DNA from: Tetrastigma voinierianum
Lineage: Eukaryota; Streptophyta; Magnoliopsida; Vitales; Vitaceae
Direction of reading: 5' to 3'
DNA: 64,000 nt
Assembly (NCBI GenBank): GCA_016808115.1
Contig: JAEQBH010000986.1
Location: 682,001 to 746,000, forward strand
Shown: piece after piece, positions 36,080-47,499 of the stretch
Layout of the letters: every line of letters begins with the position of its first letter
Position numbering within the stretch: the first letter of the stretch is position 1
Notes under the pieces: generated by a model
Told to the model about the DNA's origin: nothing
What the model saw: the letters and a program-made list of their open reading frames with translations, nothing else
Databases searched by the model: none
Made by a program: the position numbers and the translations under genes

Positions 36080-36690
36080 TTTAAAAAATAGGCACGTAGG
36101 TCCACTCCCAAGCCCATGCGATTAAAAGAAGACGATATACATCTAAGAAACGCCCGGCTCCTAGCAATGCTCCTTAAAACGGTTCTCAATTTATCCTCCC
36201 CAAGGGCTTCCAGAACGCTGACCCTTAAAGAGTCCATCTCAGAATCAAACCAAATCTCACTAATAAGCAAGTAGGATAATTCCTAATAACCGATTATCCC
36301 GTAAATCAAACCAAATCTCATCAATAAGCAAGATAATTCCCACAATCGGCCTAATTATCCCTTATTAATCGTGACAACGATAAGAAAGAAAATTCCCATC
36401 CAATAAGAGAGAACTATCACCATCCAATCGGGAAAACATATACTATAAATACTGCGCCACCCTAATGAAAGGTACGCGCAGACTTATGCACCAATACTTC
36501 ATTCTGTTTAAATGATATTCTCTTCCACAGAAAGAATCGACAAGATCGTAGCAAGAATGTGAGCTCGCCGATCCTCTTGTTTCTTGTTTTTGCGTAGGAG
36601 TCCAACGCCCGTAGAGCCACGGACCACCCATCGATAGTTCCAGCTTCACTAAATGATTCCAACACGCTCCAAATTTAGCTCGCTTGAAAA
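36080..36690 (+). repeat. 3' LTR of the tandem-array element
   Basis: It matches the 5' LTR and the LTR at 16,150-16,750. It contains a tandem duplication of about 60 bp (36,233-36,292 and 36,303-36,360; shared atcaaaccaaatctca and ataagcaag blocks). TATA region at 36,438-36,455. Confidence 0.65.
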
Positions 36691-36821
36691 AGCATCATCA
36701 ATTCTAATCATGGATTCTATATTATAAACATATTTTCCAAATATAGGATTTGAAGAACCAAATTTTAAACATTTTTTTTTGCTACTAATCACTTTTGTAT
36801 ACATCATTGTATTAAACAATT

Positions 36822-36866
36822 TTATCTATCTATCTATCTATCTACCTATATATATATATATATATT
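36822..36866 (+). repeat. Compound ATCT/TA microsatellite
   Basis: About six ATCT units followed by about eight TA units. Confidence 0.9.
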
Positions 36867-37002
36867 ACTATTTACTTTTGTATACATAAAGTTTAATTTG
36901 ATAATATATTTTTTTGTGAAAAAAAACCCTTCAATGACAGAAAATTGGAAAATGATTGTTTATTATAAAAAATAGTAGTATCCTTACATACTTTTCCAAC
37001 TA

Positions 37003-37640
37003 TGAGGTCGAGGGCCAGAGTACATGTCGAGTCATTTGCTCGATTAAACTCGTTAAACTGTTTCGAACTCGTTTATTAAGTTAAATGGTAGAGACCCACG
37101 ACATTATATTGAGACTTCGTAATTTAAGCAGTAGGCCTAACGCCTTAAACTCGGCTCATCAGCTCGTAAGCAAGCTTGTGAATAGGATCATGGCTTGAAA
37201 TTTCATGCAGAGCAGGTTTGTGAAGCCCAAGCTCGTGAACGAGGAACATGAGCATGGAAGACTTGATCTGTGACAAATTTTCCTCTGAATGAGCATGATG
37301 AATATTTTAACTTCTTGACTTCAATCAAGTTAATTGATATTTTATTGTCTTATCTTTTTAATTCCCAGTTGTATGTTGGTTATTTAGATGAGCATTTTCT
37401 TTAAATAGGGTTGTAGCAGAAGCGGCTGAGCGTTGTTCGTTAGAAGCTCACTCGGGTCGTTTATTAAGTTAAATGGCCAGAAATGAAACATCATTTGAGG
37501 TTAAGTAAGTTAAACAATGGCCAAACGTATGGCTAGGCTAGTCGTCATTAAGCAGATTCGAGCCTATTCTTTTAAAACCAAGCTAAGCCGAACCTGCCTA
37601 ATACTCGGCTTGACTCAGCTCGGTTGCACCCCTAGGTCGA
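37003..37640. mobile_element. Degraded DNA-transposon-like element
   Basis: Rich in gctcgtgaac / aactcggct-type words; the right end, read on the minus strand, begins ctaggggtgcaaccgagc, which resembles ends of plant hAT-like elements. The phrase cgtttattaagttaaatgg occurs twice (37,069 and 37,459). No transposase fragment is recognisable. Confidence 0.4.
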
Positions 37641-38220
37641 GGTAGGTGCCCCCTTGAAAGTGTTTGTAAATTAAAAAACTTTCCAACGGTTACTATCTTT
37701 GAAAGATGTCAAGATTGGGCCATTGGGCCTAAAGCTCGAAACATTTATACTTCACAAAATTTATATAATCCTTCATTGTACTTTTCGATAATTATTTTTA
37801 AAATGTATGAAAGTAATTAAAATTAAAACGCAACATAAAATGTTATTTTAGAAAATATTTAAAACTAAAAAAAGATATCTAAAACATTTTTTTTTCTACT
37901 TTTATTCATTTTACATATCTTTGTATCTTTTGTCCTTCCTGAGTTCGATCGTAGATTCTTTTCGTAAGTCTATCCCTCGCTCTTTTTTTCCTGATCGGGT
38001 TTGAAGGACAATATATTTAAAACATTTCAAACTTACTTTTTTTGGGCTTTTCTCAAATATAGAAAATCTTAATAAAAAAGAGTAAAAACCTATGTTTTTA
38101 AAATAATTATAAAATTTTAGAACTTAAACAAGCGAAGGCAATTGAAAATAAAGGAAAAATTATTGAGACAGAAATAATATTATTTTATGATATTAAATTT
38201 TATGAGACATACAATCAATT
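37641..38220. other. AT-rich intergenic sequence upstream of the tRNA gene
   Basis: Nothing recognisable; A-rich just upstream of the tRNA, as is usual for plant tRNA genes. Confidence 0.5.
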
Positions 38221-38293
38221 GATCGCGTGGCCTAATGGATAAGGCGCTCGCCTCCGGAGCGGGAGATTGTGGGTTCGAGTCCCACCGTGATCG
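38221..38293 (+). tRNA. tRNA-Arg (anticodon CCG)
   Basis: A full cloverleaf folds from 73 bases without an intron. The acceptor stem pairs gatcgcg with cgtgatc (one G-T pair); D arm gcct/aggc; anticodon stem ctcgc/gcggg with loop ctccgga, giving anticodon CCG (reads CGG, arginine); T arm gtggg/cccac with loop ttcgagt; discriminator G at 38,293. The internal promoter boxes are present (A box tggcctaatggataa; B box ggttcgagtcc). A run of six T directly follows, the usual Pol III stop signal. CCA is not encoded, as expected of a nuclear gene. Confidence 0.97.
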
Positions 38294-38300
38294 TTTTTTC
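38294..38300 (+). terminator. Pol III terminator
   Basis: Six consecutive T directly follow the tRNA discriminator base. Confidence 0.85.
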
Positions 38301-38990
38301 GTTTCTTTCAGAATTTCACCGATATTTTCAATTCATAAAATATGAAAGTATAAAACAAAACAACAAAGAATGTTTTTCGATTAAAAAAAAAACACAAATA
38401 ATATTTTCATTTCATAAAATAAGACTGCAGAAAAGAGAAGGTGTCTTTGGGACTGCAGATTGCAGAAGCTAAAGAATCTTGCCCTTTCAGCTTCTTTGTA
38501 AGAGGATATAAGATTGATTATAAGGAGACCAAATCCATTAAAACAAAAACAAAAAAAACAAGTTTGTTGAAATGAATGAATTCAGAGAATGTATAAATGA
38601 AAAAAAATACTCAAGTGTTGAGAACTTGAGTAGAAGAAGGCTGATTTCCTTCTACCAAACACAATTTTTACACTAAGAATTAGCACATACATTGTGATGC
38701 AAAAATATGCTCTCCAGACTTAGAAGTCTTACAGTTTCTCTAGTTTTGTTAGGGCCAAAACTAATGTCGTGAATCAAAAAAATTACTAGTTCACGGTCAG
38801 GGTTGAACCAATTGTGGAACCAAATTGAAATTGGACTGAAAAAATCATCAGTTGACAGTCCAACCGGTCAGAACGGCTGATTCGCTTGTGAATGACCTGA
38901 CACATACAAATCAACATAAATATTGGAATTAAGTTACCATAACCAAATCATAGAACCTCTGAAATTCAAGCATACAGGTCCTTTGAGTTC
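38301..38990. other. Intergenic sequence
   Basis: A-rich tracts; no gene or clear repeat recognisable. Confidence 0.5.
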
Positions 38991-40765
38991 TGTTTAAGTT
39001 CCATTGAGTTCTGGAAGCTTCCGAGTGAAGAGATTATCAAATGGGCAGCTGAAATGGAGTAACAAAAAGGGAACTGAAATGTTGCCAATGTAGATGAAAC
39101 CAAATACTGGTATATTTTGCAAGTCAACAAAATGCTGATTGGTAGAGAAGAAATCAATAAGAAGTTTTAAAACCCTTTTGAACTGAAAGCTGACCAAGTT
39201 ATCCCAGCATCCCATCACAGGTTAATTTGTTTTACTTAATCTTATTAGAGCTTTTGTTGTCTTGAATAGTCTTAATAGCATTAAGTATTAAGTTGTTTGT
39301 TTTTAACATTAGGTAGTGATAGGGATAATGACGAGCCAGTTATTTAGTTCGGCTTTCTTGCGTTCTTAATGGGACGGGTTTGGTTTAACTGTAATAGGGT
39401 TTTTAACAAGTTTTAGTTTATTTTTTTAAATCCGAGACGGGTTCGGGACGGGTTTAGGTAATTATTCTTTAAATTACCATACTATACAGATACATTTAAA
39501 ATATTTTATTATTATTTTTATTTACATTTAATATAATTAATAATAATAACAATTAGAATGTTTTTAATAAATAATTTATAAAAATTCATAATATTTGCTC
39601 TTTTCTCAAAAAAGAATCTTCATTATCCTCATCAATCAAAAATGATAAAAAAATAAAAATAAAAACAAAAATCAAATGTAAATGAGACGGGTTTGGGAAT
39701 TTTCCCATTCCACCTCACCTCATTTAATTTTTTAAATGAAATAGGTTTGGGAATTAAAAAAATAAGCAGTAGAGTCGGGATGGGGCCATGCAGTCAGCCC
39801 TCAAAGTTATAGATTCACAGTAGTGAGTGTTCTTTATCAGCCTGCTTTTTGAGCGATGATGAGAGTTTTCTTTATTTTGATGGAAAATGACTTTTCTGAA
39901 TAGAAAAAGCGGAAATATTTCTTTTATTGAGCTTTTAAAAAATTTCGGTAATAAGTCAGTGAAAATTTTTAAAAAACAACATTTTAATCTTAAAAATTTA
40001 TTTAACTTTTCGGCGTTAAGTTAAAAAACAACCTTGGCACAATTAACAGTTGGTCATTGGGATTCCAAAAGATTTCACTGAGTTGAACAGTCTTGATCAT
40101 TTTATGATCAGAGGGGATGTAAGAAAAAAAGACATCACCTTAAGGCAATTTTCATCAATAAGAAGGAACCCCCTAAAGAGAAACACATGAAGTTTCTAAA
40201 ATTGGACAACTTACAGCTACTTTAAGGATGTCAAATTTTCAAGCTCCTTAGGTAATGGTCCAAAAAAATTATTCAAGCTAAGGCTTCTACAACACAGAAA
40301 GAACTCAAGATATCAGCACTAGTACCATAAATGGTGTGGAAAAGAAAAATTAAATAGATGAATGAAATTTGAAGTTAGGTGATCACAATAAAAGCAACTT
40401 AGTGAGATTAATTGCTTAGCACAGAAGGAATGTTTATGCCAAGACTACTGTTGTCCAACTCATGACAAAAAGAAAGTGGTGACGAAGAATATGATAATAC
40501 CATAAATCAAGAAAAAAAGAATCGCAGAATGACATTCAAGGTAGGTTGGTAGTTACTAGTTACAGATACTGTATACTTGATAACTTTCCAACTTCTGTTG
40601 GGATATGAGGCCACTTAAAACATTCTGCCCAAGATCCCTGGATCATGATTTTAAAGATGAGATAAATGTCATCAAAAATTAATGTCCAGTTTCTTTAGCA
40701 AGAATAAATAATTCTCCAGGAATTTCACCAGAAATGTCCAGAGCATATATCTTCCTAAATAATAT
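38990..40765 (-). pseudogene. Leucine-rich-repeat receptor kinase fragments (LRR VIII-2-like)
   Basis: On the minus strand, successive short pieces read like leucine-rich repeats: IYALDISGEIPGELFILAK (about 40,750-40,690), then LGQNVLSGLIPTEVGKLSSI (about 40,635-40,565), then LSLNNFFGPLPKELENLTSL (about 40,290-40,205), and more doubtfully a stretch at 39,150-39,080. Order and motifs fit the ectodomain of plant LRR receptor kinases of subfamily VIII-2, where exons encode one repeat each. Stops and frame changes interrupt the pieces, no kinase domain is visible, and a dispersed repeat at 39,240-40,040 splits it. It is most likely a truncated pseudogene; small exons with introns are an alternative only for the three upstream pieces. 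Confidence 0.55.
39240..40040 (+). mobile_element. Dispersed repeat, copy 1 (related to 49,690-50,770)
   Basis: Shares a long opening segment with 49,690-49,900 (ttgtcttgaatagtctta, taagtattaagttgtttg, tttttaacattaggt, tagggataatg) and later AT-rich and cattccacctc-type segments in the same order. Rich in gacgggtttgg words. No coding capacity. Confidence 0.6.
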
Positions 40766-41640
40766 GAAAGTTAGAAAACATTGTCTAAGGTACTTTAAAC
40801 ATTATACCAGAGTGGGAATGAACTAACAAATGTGGTAGGTGTTGCCTGTGAAAAAGTCAAGCTCCTTCTCAAATTCCAGTAATCTATCTGCAGCTTGTTG
40901 ATCTAGCCACCACTGGACAGCAAGAACATAGAATCACTGAAGAAATACAAGTCCAACAGAACATGTAAAACCAAAGAGACAGAAAAAGATCAGAGAAACC
41001 TCCTTCATCAGGGTGAGTGGCAAGCTCAAATAGTACAAAGCGCAAAGAAACAGAAGGTTATGATCCCCATCACTTAGCAGCAGCACAGAGAGATTGAGGG
41101 AAAGAGATCTAGAATTAGAGCAAGAATCTCAACAACGAAGGGATAATTGGCAAGGCCGGCTAGCACATATAGTATTAGAAAGTGAGGTAAAAACAAGAAA
41201 ACAAGGTCAAGAATTTAGATATTTTTATATTTTTAACATTGCTTTCATTTAACAGGGTCCTTGCCTCTAGTCTGTACATTAATTTATACTGAATCTTCAT
41301 AACTCTGCAGTTCATACCATATTTGAAATTGGTGACCAACCAAACAATGGTATGCAAATGACAATAACAGAAACAGCCATAATTTTTTTAAGTCTTGATG
41401 ACAGTAAAATTCTAAAAACCATCCATATAGGGAAACATGAGACAAAAACCATTGAACTCTGCCCAATATCACAATCAGACTAATCAGTAGACCATTTGTT
41501 TAGGTGATTGGAGAGTTAAGTAGCTCTTATATCTCTAGAGAATTCTGAGGGATTAATCCCTGCAGGTGCAGCAAATGGACTCCAAACAAACCTTATGATA
41601 AAGGGCTTGTATATATTTCTTATGAAAGCACAATGTGTGT

Positions 41641-42003
41641 TGTGTCTCATTTGATTGTAGAACTGAACAACAAAGTCCCACACCATATTCGGGATCAGTG
41701 CTGGATCTAGAATTTAACTTCAGGGGGGGCAAAATTTAACAAATGATCGGCTATAGGATTTTGAAATTTCAGGGAGCATAACCCAGGTCCTGGGTTTGAC
41801 TCTAAAAGTCTAGGAAAGTTTTGTTGCAAAAAAGAATTCAGGGGGGGCATATGCGGGCCTTAGGTGGCTCTGCCACTGCCAGGATCAATGATATAACATC
41901 CTCATTGTGTCCTATATGATTGTGGAACTAAACAATCCCATAAGATATCTGGGTTCAACAACATCATAGTTGTTGTGTTTCATGTGATTGTAGAACTGAA
42001 CAA
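41641..42003 (+). repeat. Three copies of a roughly 70-bp repeat, split by a MITE
   Basis: A ttgtgtcnnatntgattgtagaactgaacaac-like block occurs at 41,641, 41,904 and 41,972. Copies two and three are 68 bp apart; copies one and two are separated by the inserted element at 41,696-41,878. Confidence 0.7.
41696..41878. mobile_element. MITE-like element with CAGTG ends, 183 bp
   Basis: Starts cagtgctggatctagaa and ends ggtggctctgccactg, imperfect inverted repeats. Two ttcagggggggca blocks lie inside. The ending resembles the widespread plant repeat end agtggcggagcca; a similar end lies at 46,466-46,482. No coding capacity. Confidence 0.55.
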
Positions 42004-42565
42004 CCGAGATCGACTCTGATATAATTTGAAACCACCTATTACTCTCTAGTATTGAAACCTACCTACTCTCTCTAGTAAATAGATATTATCCATACATTTA
42101 ACTGATCCCCACATCTGTAAAACATGTCTAAACAAAATATTCCTTATTAGATCTGACATGGAATATGATATCTCACCAGAATGAAAAAGGAAAGGGAAGA
42201 AAATGGTGAATCTACAAATCTTTTTTACTACGAGTACAAAGTCAGTGGCATGCTGCCATTTGGACAAAAAGCCAAACATCTTACCTGGGTGATGATGATA
42301 GAAGGGAACTACACAATTTTCTTAGTAGGCAAACATATATGCTAGATCTCAACTTAGGCAATGGATATTTGTTACAGTAGAAAGTCACAAACAACTAGTA
42401 ATTAAAGCAATAAACTAGGCAAACTTCACTCATTTTCTACAATAACTTATTCAAGCTAATTAACATATCCATATATTAGATCTCAGATATCATGTAGTTC
42501 TTCTGCTAAAGTAGGATAATTGGGGAATCCATATCACACAGCCTTCAAATCTGCTACCACTTTCA

Positions 42566-44089
42566 TCAACCTCCATTCCTTACTAGCTCCAGGCGCTGCA
42601 CAGACTTAATGAATGTCCTGCAAAATTCCACATTTTTCATTTAGTACATTGGATTAAAAAGGCAAGAATTAAACCCAATACTTTCTATAATTTTCTAAAA
42701 TTTTACTGTTCAAAATGTTATGGGCTAATTCAAGGGATAACATTTTAAAAGAGACAAATGCAAAAGTTAATTGTAAAACTAATATCTTTCTTTAAAAACC
42801 AAAAAAGTATAAAAAGACACAATTTAAGACAAAAATGCCCTTGAGGATATAGTTATAAAGTGAAAATGGGACAAAATGTCTATGGGTTTTTAGTTATCAT
42901 GAGGAGGCATTTTTGTTCAAAATTGTGACATTTTCAAGGTTACTTTTATAAGAGGTTGGTTTTGCAAATGACTTTAGGATTTATCCTTCTTAAATTGATC
43001 TCTTAATTCATTTTAACCCACTATTTTTTTTAATTCTACTCATGGGTGTTTGAAAAGTTTACCCCACTTAGACTAATCTCATATGACTATAAAGTTAATA
43101 ATTGGACAAATCCTTTAATGAATACGAATGTTTTGGAATTGGTAATTATTAGGGAGCAAACCCAAGGAGGGACCAACCAAACTACCCATCATGGTTTAAG
43201 CCACCTAATTTATAGGTCACAAAAGTTTTTTGTTTTTTCCTTTCGTTTTTCTGATCCTTTCCCATGAACCAAACATAGAAAATAATACTTACTTCCATGG
43301 AATATCTCCTGCAAGCAGCCAATCACCCTCTTTGTCCTGGTAGGTAAGAGTGTAGTGTACACAGTCCACGTCACACTTTTTGCCTGTGGGTGGAACAGGA
43401 CCAGGCCCATTAAACCCTGCTTTGTAGGATTTTGAAGAGAAAGTTTACGGTATAGTCACTTACACCGAGCAAACATTGCAATCAGGGAGTTTGTGAGCGT
43501 CTGATACGACTGATACTGCTTGAGATTGATCTTCCTTGCTATTGCCACGCCTTCCATTTTCACCTTCACGTAAGTGGGGCCAGCTCCACGACTTTCCTTC
43601 TCTGCCGTCCGATCAGGCACCATTCGACCACCCTGATGCTGACACATCAGCTTCCTCCTCCATGATTTCACTGGTGGCCACCCCACAACTTCATTTCCTT
43701 CCTCGCCATTCCTATCAACCAAATCATTTACCATCCAAGGTTAATTAAGGCGGCAATTTGAATGGTTTTTCACCAATTAAGCAATAATCAATTCAATTTT
43801 TAATCAAATTACACACTTAATATAAAATTTACAATTAAAACCTAAATAAATTCATTATTCAAATCTCAAATTGTTTTAAATTTAAATAATATATAAAATC
43901 AATTTTCAATAGAGTAAGCCCTTCAAGCCTATCTTAAATGATAGAGCGTATATCATTCAATAACCAAAAGAACCTTAAGTCCTGAGGTTTTGAGAAATCA
44001 TGATTTATTACCTTGAAACTAAAGTATAATAAAAAAATAAAGTGAATGATAAAAACAAATTTACAATCTCTATAGATAAATGATACATA

Positions 44090-44136
<47 letters not shown>

Positions 44137-45678
44137 AAATCTAAAAAATACAAGATCAATATTACTATATAAAATAAGATAAACTATAAAATTATTAAAT
44201 TAGATGGTTGGAATCTTAATTCGAATCTAATTAATAATTAAGTTTGATATAAAAAATTTAACTCAAACCTAACTAGAAAAGTTAAAACTAAATTAAAGTA
44301 AAATTGAATTAATGTTGTTTGTATGGAATGTCCTAATCCCTTGCTAATATGATATGGACTTTCTTATATATATAATTAATTAATTAAAAATTGAAGATGA
44401 TATGTACAAACATAGAAATTAATCACCTAATTTTATTTAAAAATAATGGAAACTTTTAAAAGCTTGTTCAAGAAAGTTTAATTTAATATTCTACAACTTT
44501 TTCATTTAAATAAATTAAAGTAGCAAGACATAATTTTAAGATAATAAGAGAGAAAAGGCTACAATGAATGAAGTACAAAGTCTCCTTAGAAGTCAAATTC
44601 AAATAAATTAGTGGTCTAACAAGAGCAAAGCTTATTCAATTGTCATAATAAAAATATTTATTACCTTCTAAAATTTTATTGATGAAACTTTTTTTAAAAA
44701 TACTTTGAAAATTAATACTAAATATTTCCAATAAAATTTCCAATACCCCTCCCTTTAAGCATGGCATTATTTCATAATTGGGTTGATTGAATGATCAAAT
44801 TCAAATTTGTTTGAGTCAAAATTAAAGAATTGATGATACTAATTTTTAGAACCATATGTAATTTCTTTCTAGTCATGCAACCAATTTTAATGACTTGAAT
44901 ATGATTTCTTCAAGAAGAAATTGATTGATTTATCAAAATCTTTTTTTGGGTTTTGATTTGGGGACAAAATTTCCAAAATTTTATACAATTTATGAATTGG
45001 ACAAGTTGAACTTCATGAAAATGTGAGGACCACCATATTCCATAGGGCAATAACACAATTCCTCTTTCCTAAAGTTCAACATATACATTCATTTAAACAA
45101 TTTTCCCAAAAGAATATATAGAAAAAAGTACTTATTTTCCTCCAAAAAAGTATTCCCATTTTCATATTTTCACTAAATATTCCCTACCAAACTTCCAATT
45201 ATTATTCTTATTAAAATTTTTAAAACAATTTTTTATTACTATTAAAATTTTAAAAAATGAAAAATGAAAGGGCAAGACTCAATTGGGGGAACCTCTTCAT
45301 CACCTCTGGGCTTCAAAATGATTCCTCCATTTACCTGCAACATTTTACCGGGAAACAAACAGAGAAAGAGAGAAATGAAATGAATTATGAGACTCACTTG
45401 TGAATGGGGCAAGAAGCTCTCTTCCCGAGACCGTTATGATCATCATCCTCCCCATTCGGCTGCCCATGCCATAACAGCAAAGGCAATCCCTGCCTAGCCG
45501 ACACTTCATCATCATCATTATCCTCAATTTTCTCTAAAGCCTCACCAAAACCACGCTTGTTCTTCTTCTTCGAATAGCAGCTTTCACTCTCAAACCTCCA
45601 TGGAAGCTTCTGCTTCTCCACCACCACCTTCACTGAAGGAGTGTAAGCCGAGAGCGCCAGACCCAACTGAAGTTCCAT
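42566..45678 (-). CDS. IAA29: Aux/IAA auxin-response repressor, four exons
   Basis: Coding exons on the minus strand: 45,678-45,398; 43,711-43,464; 43,383-43,293; 42,617-42,566 (672 nt, 223 aa). All introns are GT..AG (gtgagt, gtaagt and gtaagt donors), and frames join without stops. Domain I: LQLGLAL at 3-9, an EAR-type LxLxLxL motif for TOPLESS recruitment. Domain II: VGWPPV degron at 103-108 for auxin-dependent TIR1/AFB binding. Domains III and IV form the PB1 fold: YVKVKMEGVAIARKI (141-155), with the basic lysines, and YQDKEGDWLLAGDIPW (191-206), with the acidic OPCA-type residues. The protein represses ARF factors in the nucleus. The PLLLWHGQPNGEDDDHNG segment and short C-terminus ending QRLELVRNGG, without the usual C-terminal basic NLS, resemble IAA29. 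The 1.7-kb first intron is AT-rich. Nothing looks broken. Confidence 0.95.
43712..45397 (-). other. First intron of the Aux/IAA gene
   Basis: 1,686 bases between exon 1 and exon 2, unusually long for the gene compared with its other introns (80 and 675 bases). AT-rich with a TA microsatellite; acceptor ttgatag, donor gtgagt. Confidence 0.9.
44092..44129 (+). repeat. TA microsatellite in intron 1
   Basis: About 19 TA units within the first intron of the Aux/IAA gene. Confidence 0.92.
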
Positions 45679-45775
45679 CCTCCCTCAACAATAAAATAAG
45701 ATAGAAAGAAAAGGCAATATGGAAGTTTAAAAGTGTATTGAATTGATGTTCTGTGTGTCCATATATAAGGGGTCT
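45679..45775 (-). promoter_or_regulatory. 5' UTR and TATA box of the Aux/IAA gene
   Basis: On the minus strand a ccttatatat TATA box lies at 45,770-45,761. Initiation about 30 bases downstream would give a leader of roughly 55 bases before the ATG at 45,678. Confidence 0.6.
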
Positions 45776-47489
45776 GGATGAAAGAGTGCTGTTAGAGAGA
45801 GAATGAAAATTTGGAAAAGACAGTAATTAAGGACAGGATGGAAGTTGGGTCGGGAAAAGGAGGAGCAGCTGACACAGACAGGTGACGGATGGGTGCCCAC
45901 TGTGGCTGGACCGCCGAGCCCACGGCTCTGTTTAGGGGCGCACCACTTTTGTCTTTGTGTCGGACCCACCAGACTCACCAAACCACCCCCAAGACTTTTG
46001 ATTGATGGTTCAATGAATAAGATTACTGGTGGTGGTGGAACTGTTGTCTTTAATGCATGCAAATATATATTTTTTTTTGAAAAAAAAGGGAAAGGAAATT
46101 GGGATAGGGCTTACTTACATGCACTTGACCTTGATCTTGAGAGTCTTCACTGTCTCCCAATCCTTTTGAGATTGACTCAAATATTCTCCCTCACTTTGCT
46201 TTGTTGTACATCTTTATATTAAATTGAGTTCCATTTGTGCACCATGTTCTAATGGTTTCTCTCATTATTTTAAGACAGGAAGTACACCACTTCTCTTCCT
46301 AAAAATAGGGTTCTCCTCAATGTTCGATCCAGAAAATAAAGTCAGAGGGCATTATAGTATGATGGTAATAGAGATACCTTTTGAGCCCTTGGTCCGGGCT
46401 CCAAACCTAAAGAATGTAATATTTTTACCAAAATGTCAATGGGGCGTTAGTCCCGTTGGACAGTACTATGTGGCTCCGCCACTAATTCTTGTGTCTGTTT
46501 TTTCTTGTTCTTACAAAAATGAAAATGAGTAACACAAATTTTCGTCCAAACTTGAATAGGAAAAAACTGCTTACAGAAGTAGTACAAGATTGGGATGTTT
46601 AGCATGTTTGGAAAATAATTATAGAACTCTAAAACACCATAAGATACCTTATAGAATTTTGCAAACCCAAAAAATCTCAAAATATACAATATATATTTAT
46701 AGGCATCTCAAAATTGAGTAAGCTAATAATGCGGATAGAGCCTTTACACCCTTGATGTGATCAATAGTAGGTTACGAAATTAGACCTCATATCATACTGT
46801 GAAACTTTTTCAATCGGGTCAGATAGAATTTGGGTCACTCTAATACTCAATAATTAAAAAGAGAAAGAAAACAGTAATGAAAGCACTTTTTTGATCTAAT
46901 ATCTTATAAAAAAGTCTTGTTCGAGTAATGAAGATCAAATCACTTGATGGCTCATGATTAAGAAAATGGCCGATGATTTAACTAAGATTAATTAAAGTTT
47001 GGCTTAGTTAGGAGACACGAGTTAATGTTTTCATGATGTTCGATTTGTCGGTAGAAGACCAAGAAGAAATCACAGCCCAAACTAGTCTATCATATTCAAA
47101 ATCTTCATAATGATGGTACTAAAACATTCTTCTTGATATGATCACCCCCTTTATAAGAATCAACAAACACAGCTTACGCTAATGAATATATGCAAACTGA
47201 GCTAGCTAGCAGTGATCTTTCGATGTGGGATAATTATAATAAGAAGGATTCTTTGTGTCGGAGTATTGATATACAAAGGAGAGGCAATAATAGGAGAAAG
47301 AGAGTAAAGGGAGAGAATGATCCGAGACAAGGCAAACAACAACATATTATACGTTTGGTATATGTTTTATTGTTTTGCACTTGTACAGTTAATACCCAGA
47401 AATTCCCAAAAAAAAAAAAATAAAGGAGGCCGGGTGACAGAGAAGTAAAGGGAGTGTGCATGTAGGGCTGAGATATTCCCCCCAGGAGT
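45776..47489. other. Upstream region of the Aux/IAA gene
   Basis: No other gene recognisable. It includes an agtggcggagcca-type repeat end at about 46,466-46,482 (minus) and a poly-A tract at 47,408-47,421. Minus-strand frames at 45,727-46,062 and 47,367-47,684 have no known domain. Confidence 0.45.
45958..45963 (+). promoter_or_regulatory. TGTCGG auxin-response-factor site candidate
   Basis: A TGTCGG word, a high-affinity ARF-binding variant, lies 280 bp upstream of the Aux/IAA start codon. A single six-base match is weak evidence, but Aux/IAA genes are commonly auxin-inducible. Confidence 0.3.
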
Positions 47490-47499
47490 GGGTATGGGC

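Larger units (their letters stand above)
32590..36690 (+). mobile_element. Non-autonomous TAT-like gypsy element with tandem-array interior
   Basis: The most complete copy of the family. 5' LTR about 32,590-33,120; leader/gag-side segment 33,120-33,400; transition repeats 33,400-33,760; module A 33,760-34,930; module B 34,930-35,870; unique 3' segment 35,870-36,080; 3' LTR about 36,080-36,690. Both LTRs share a plus-strand TATA region (catatactataaatactgcg), a cttccacagaaagaa block and a gatcctcttgttt block. No gag-pol frame survives, so movement would have to rely on proteins from another element. TAT/Ogre elements are known to carry tandem repeats in untranslated parts; assignment to that lineage rests on the leader sequence at 1,775-1,805 of a related copy. 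Confidence 0.7.
40766..42565. other. Intergenic sequence 3' of the Aux/IAA gene
   Basis: No gene recognisable apart from the small repeats listed separately. The part adjacent to 42,566 is the 3' UTR side of the minus-strand Aux/IAA gene. Confidence 0.45.
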
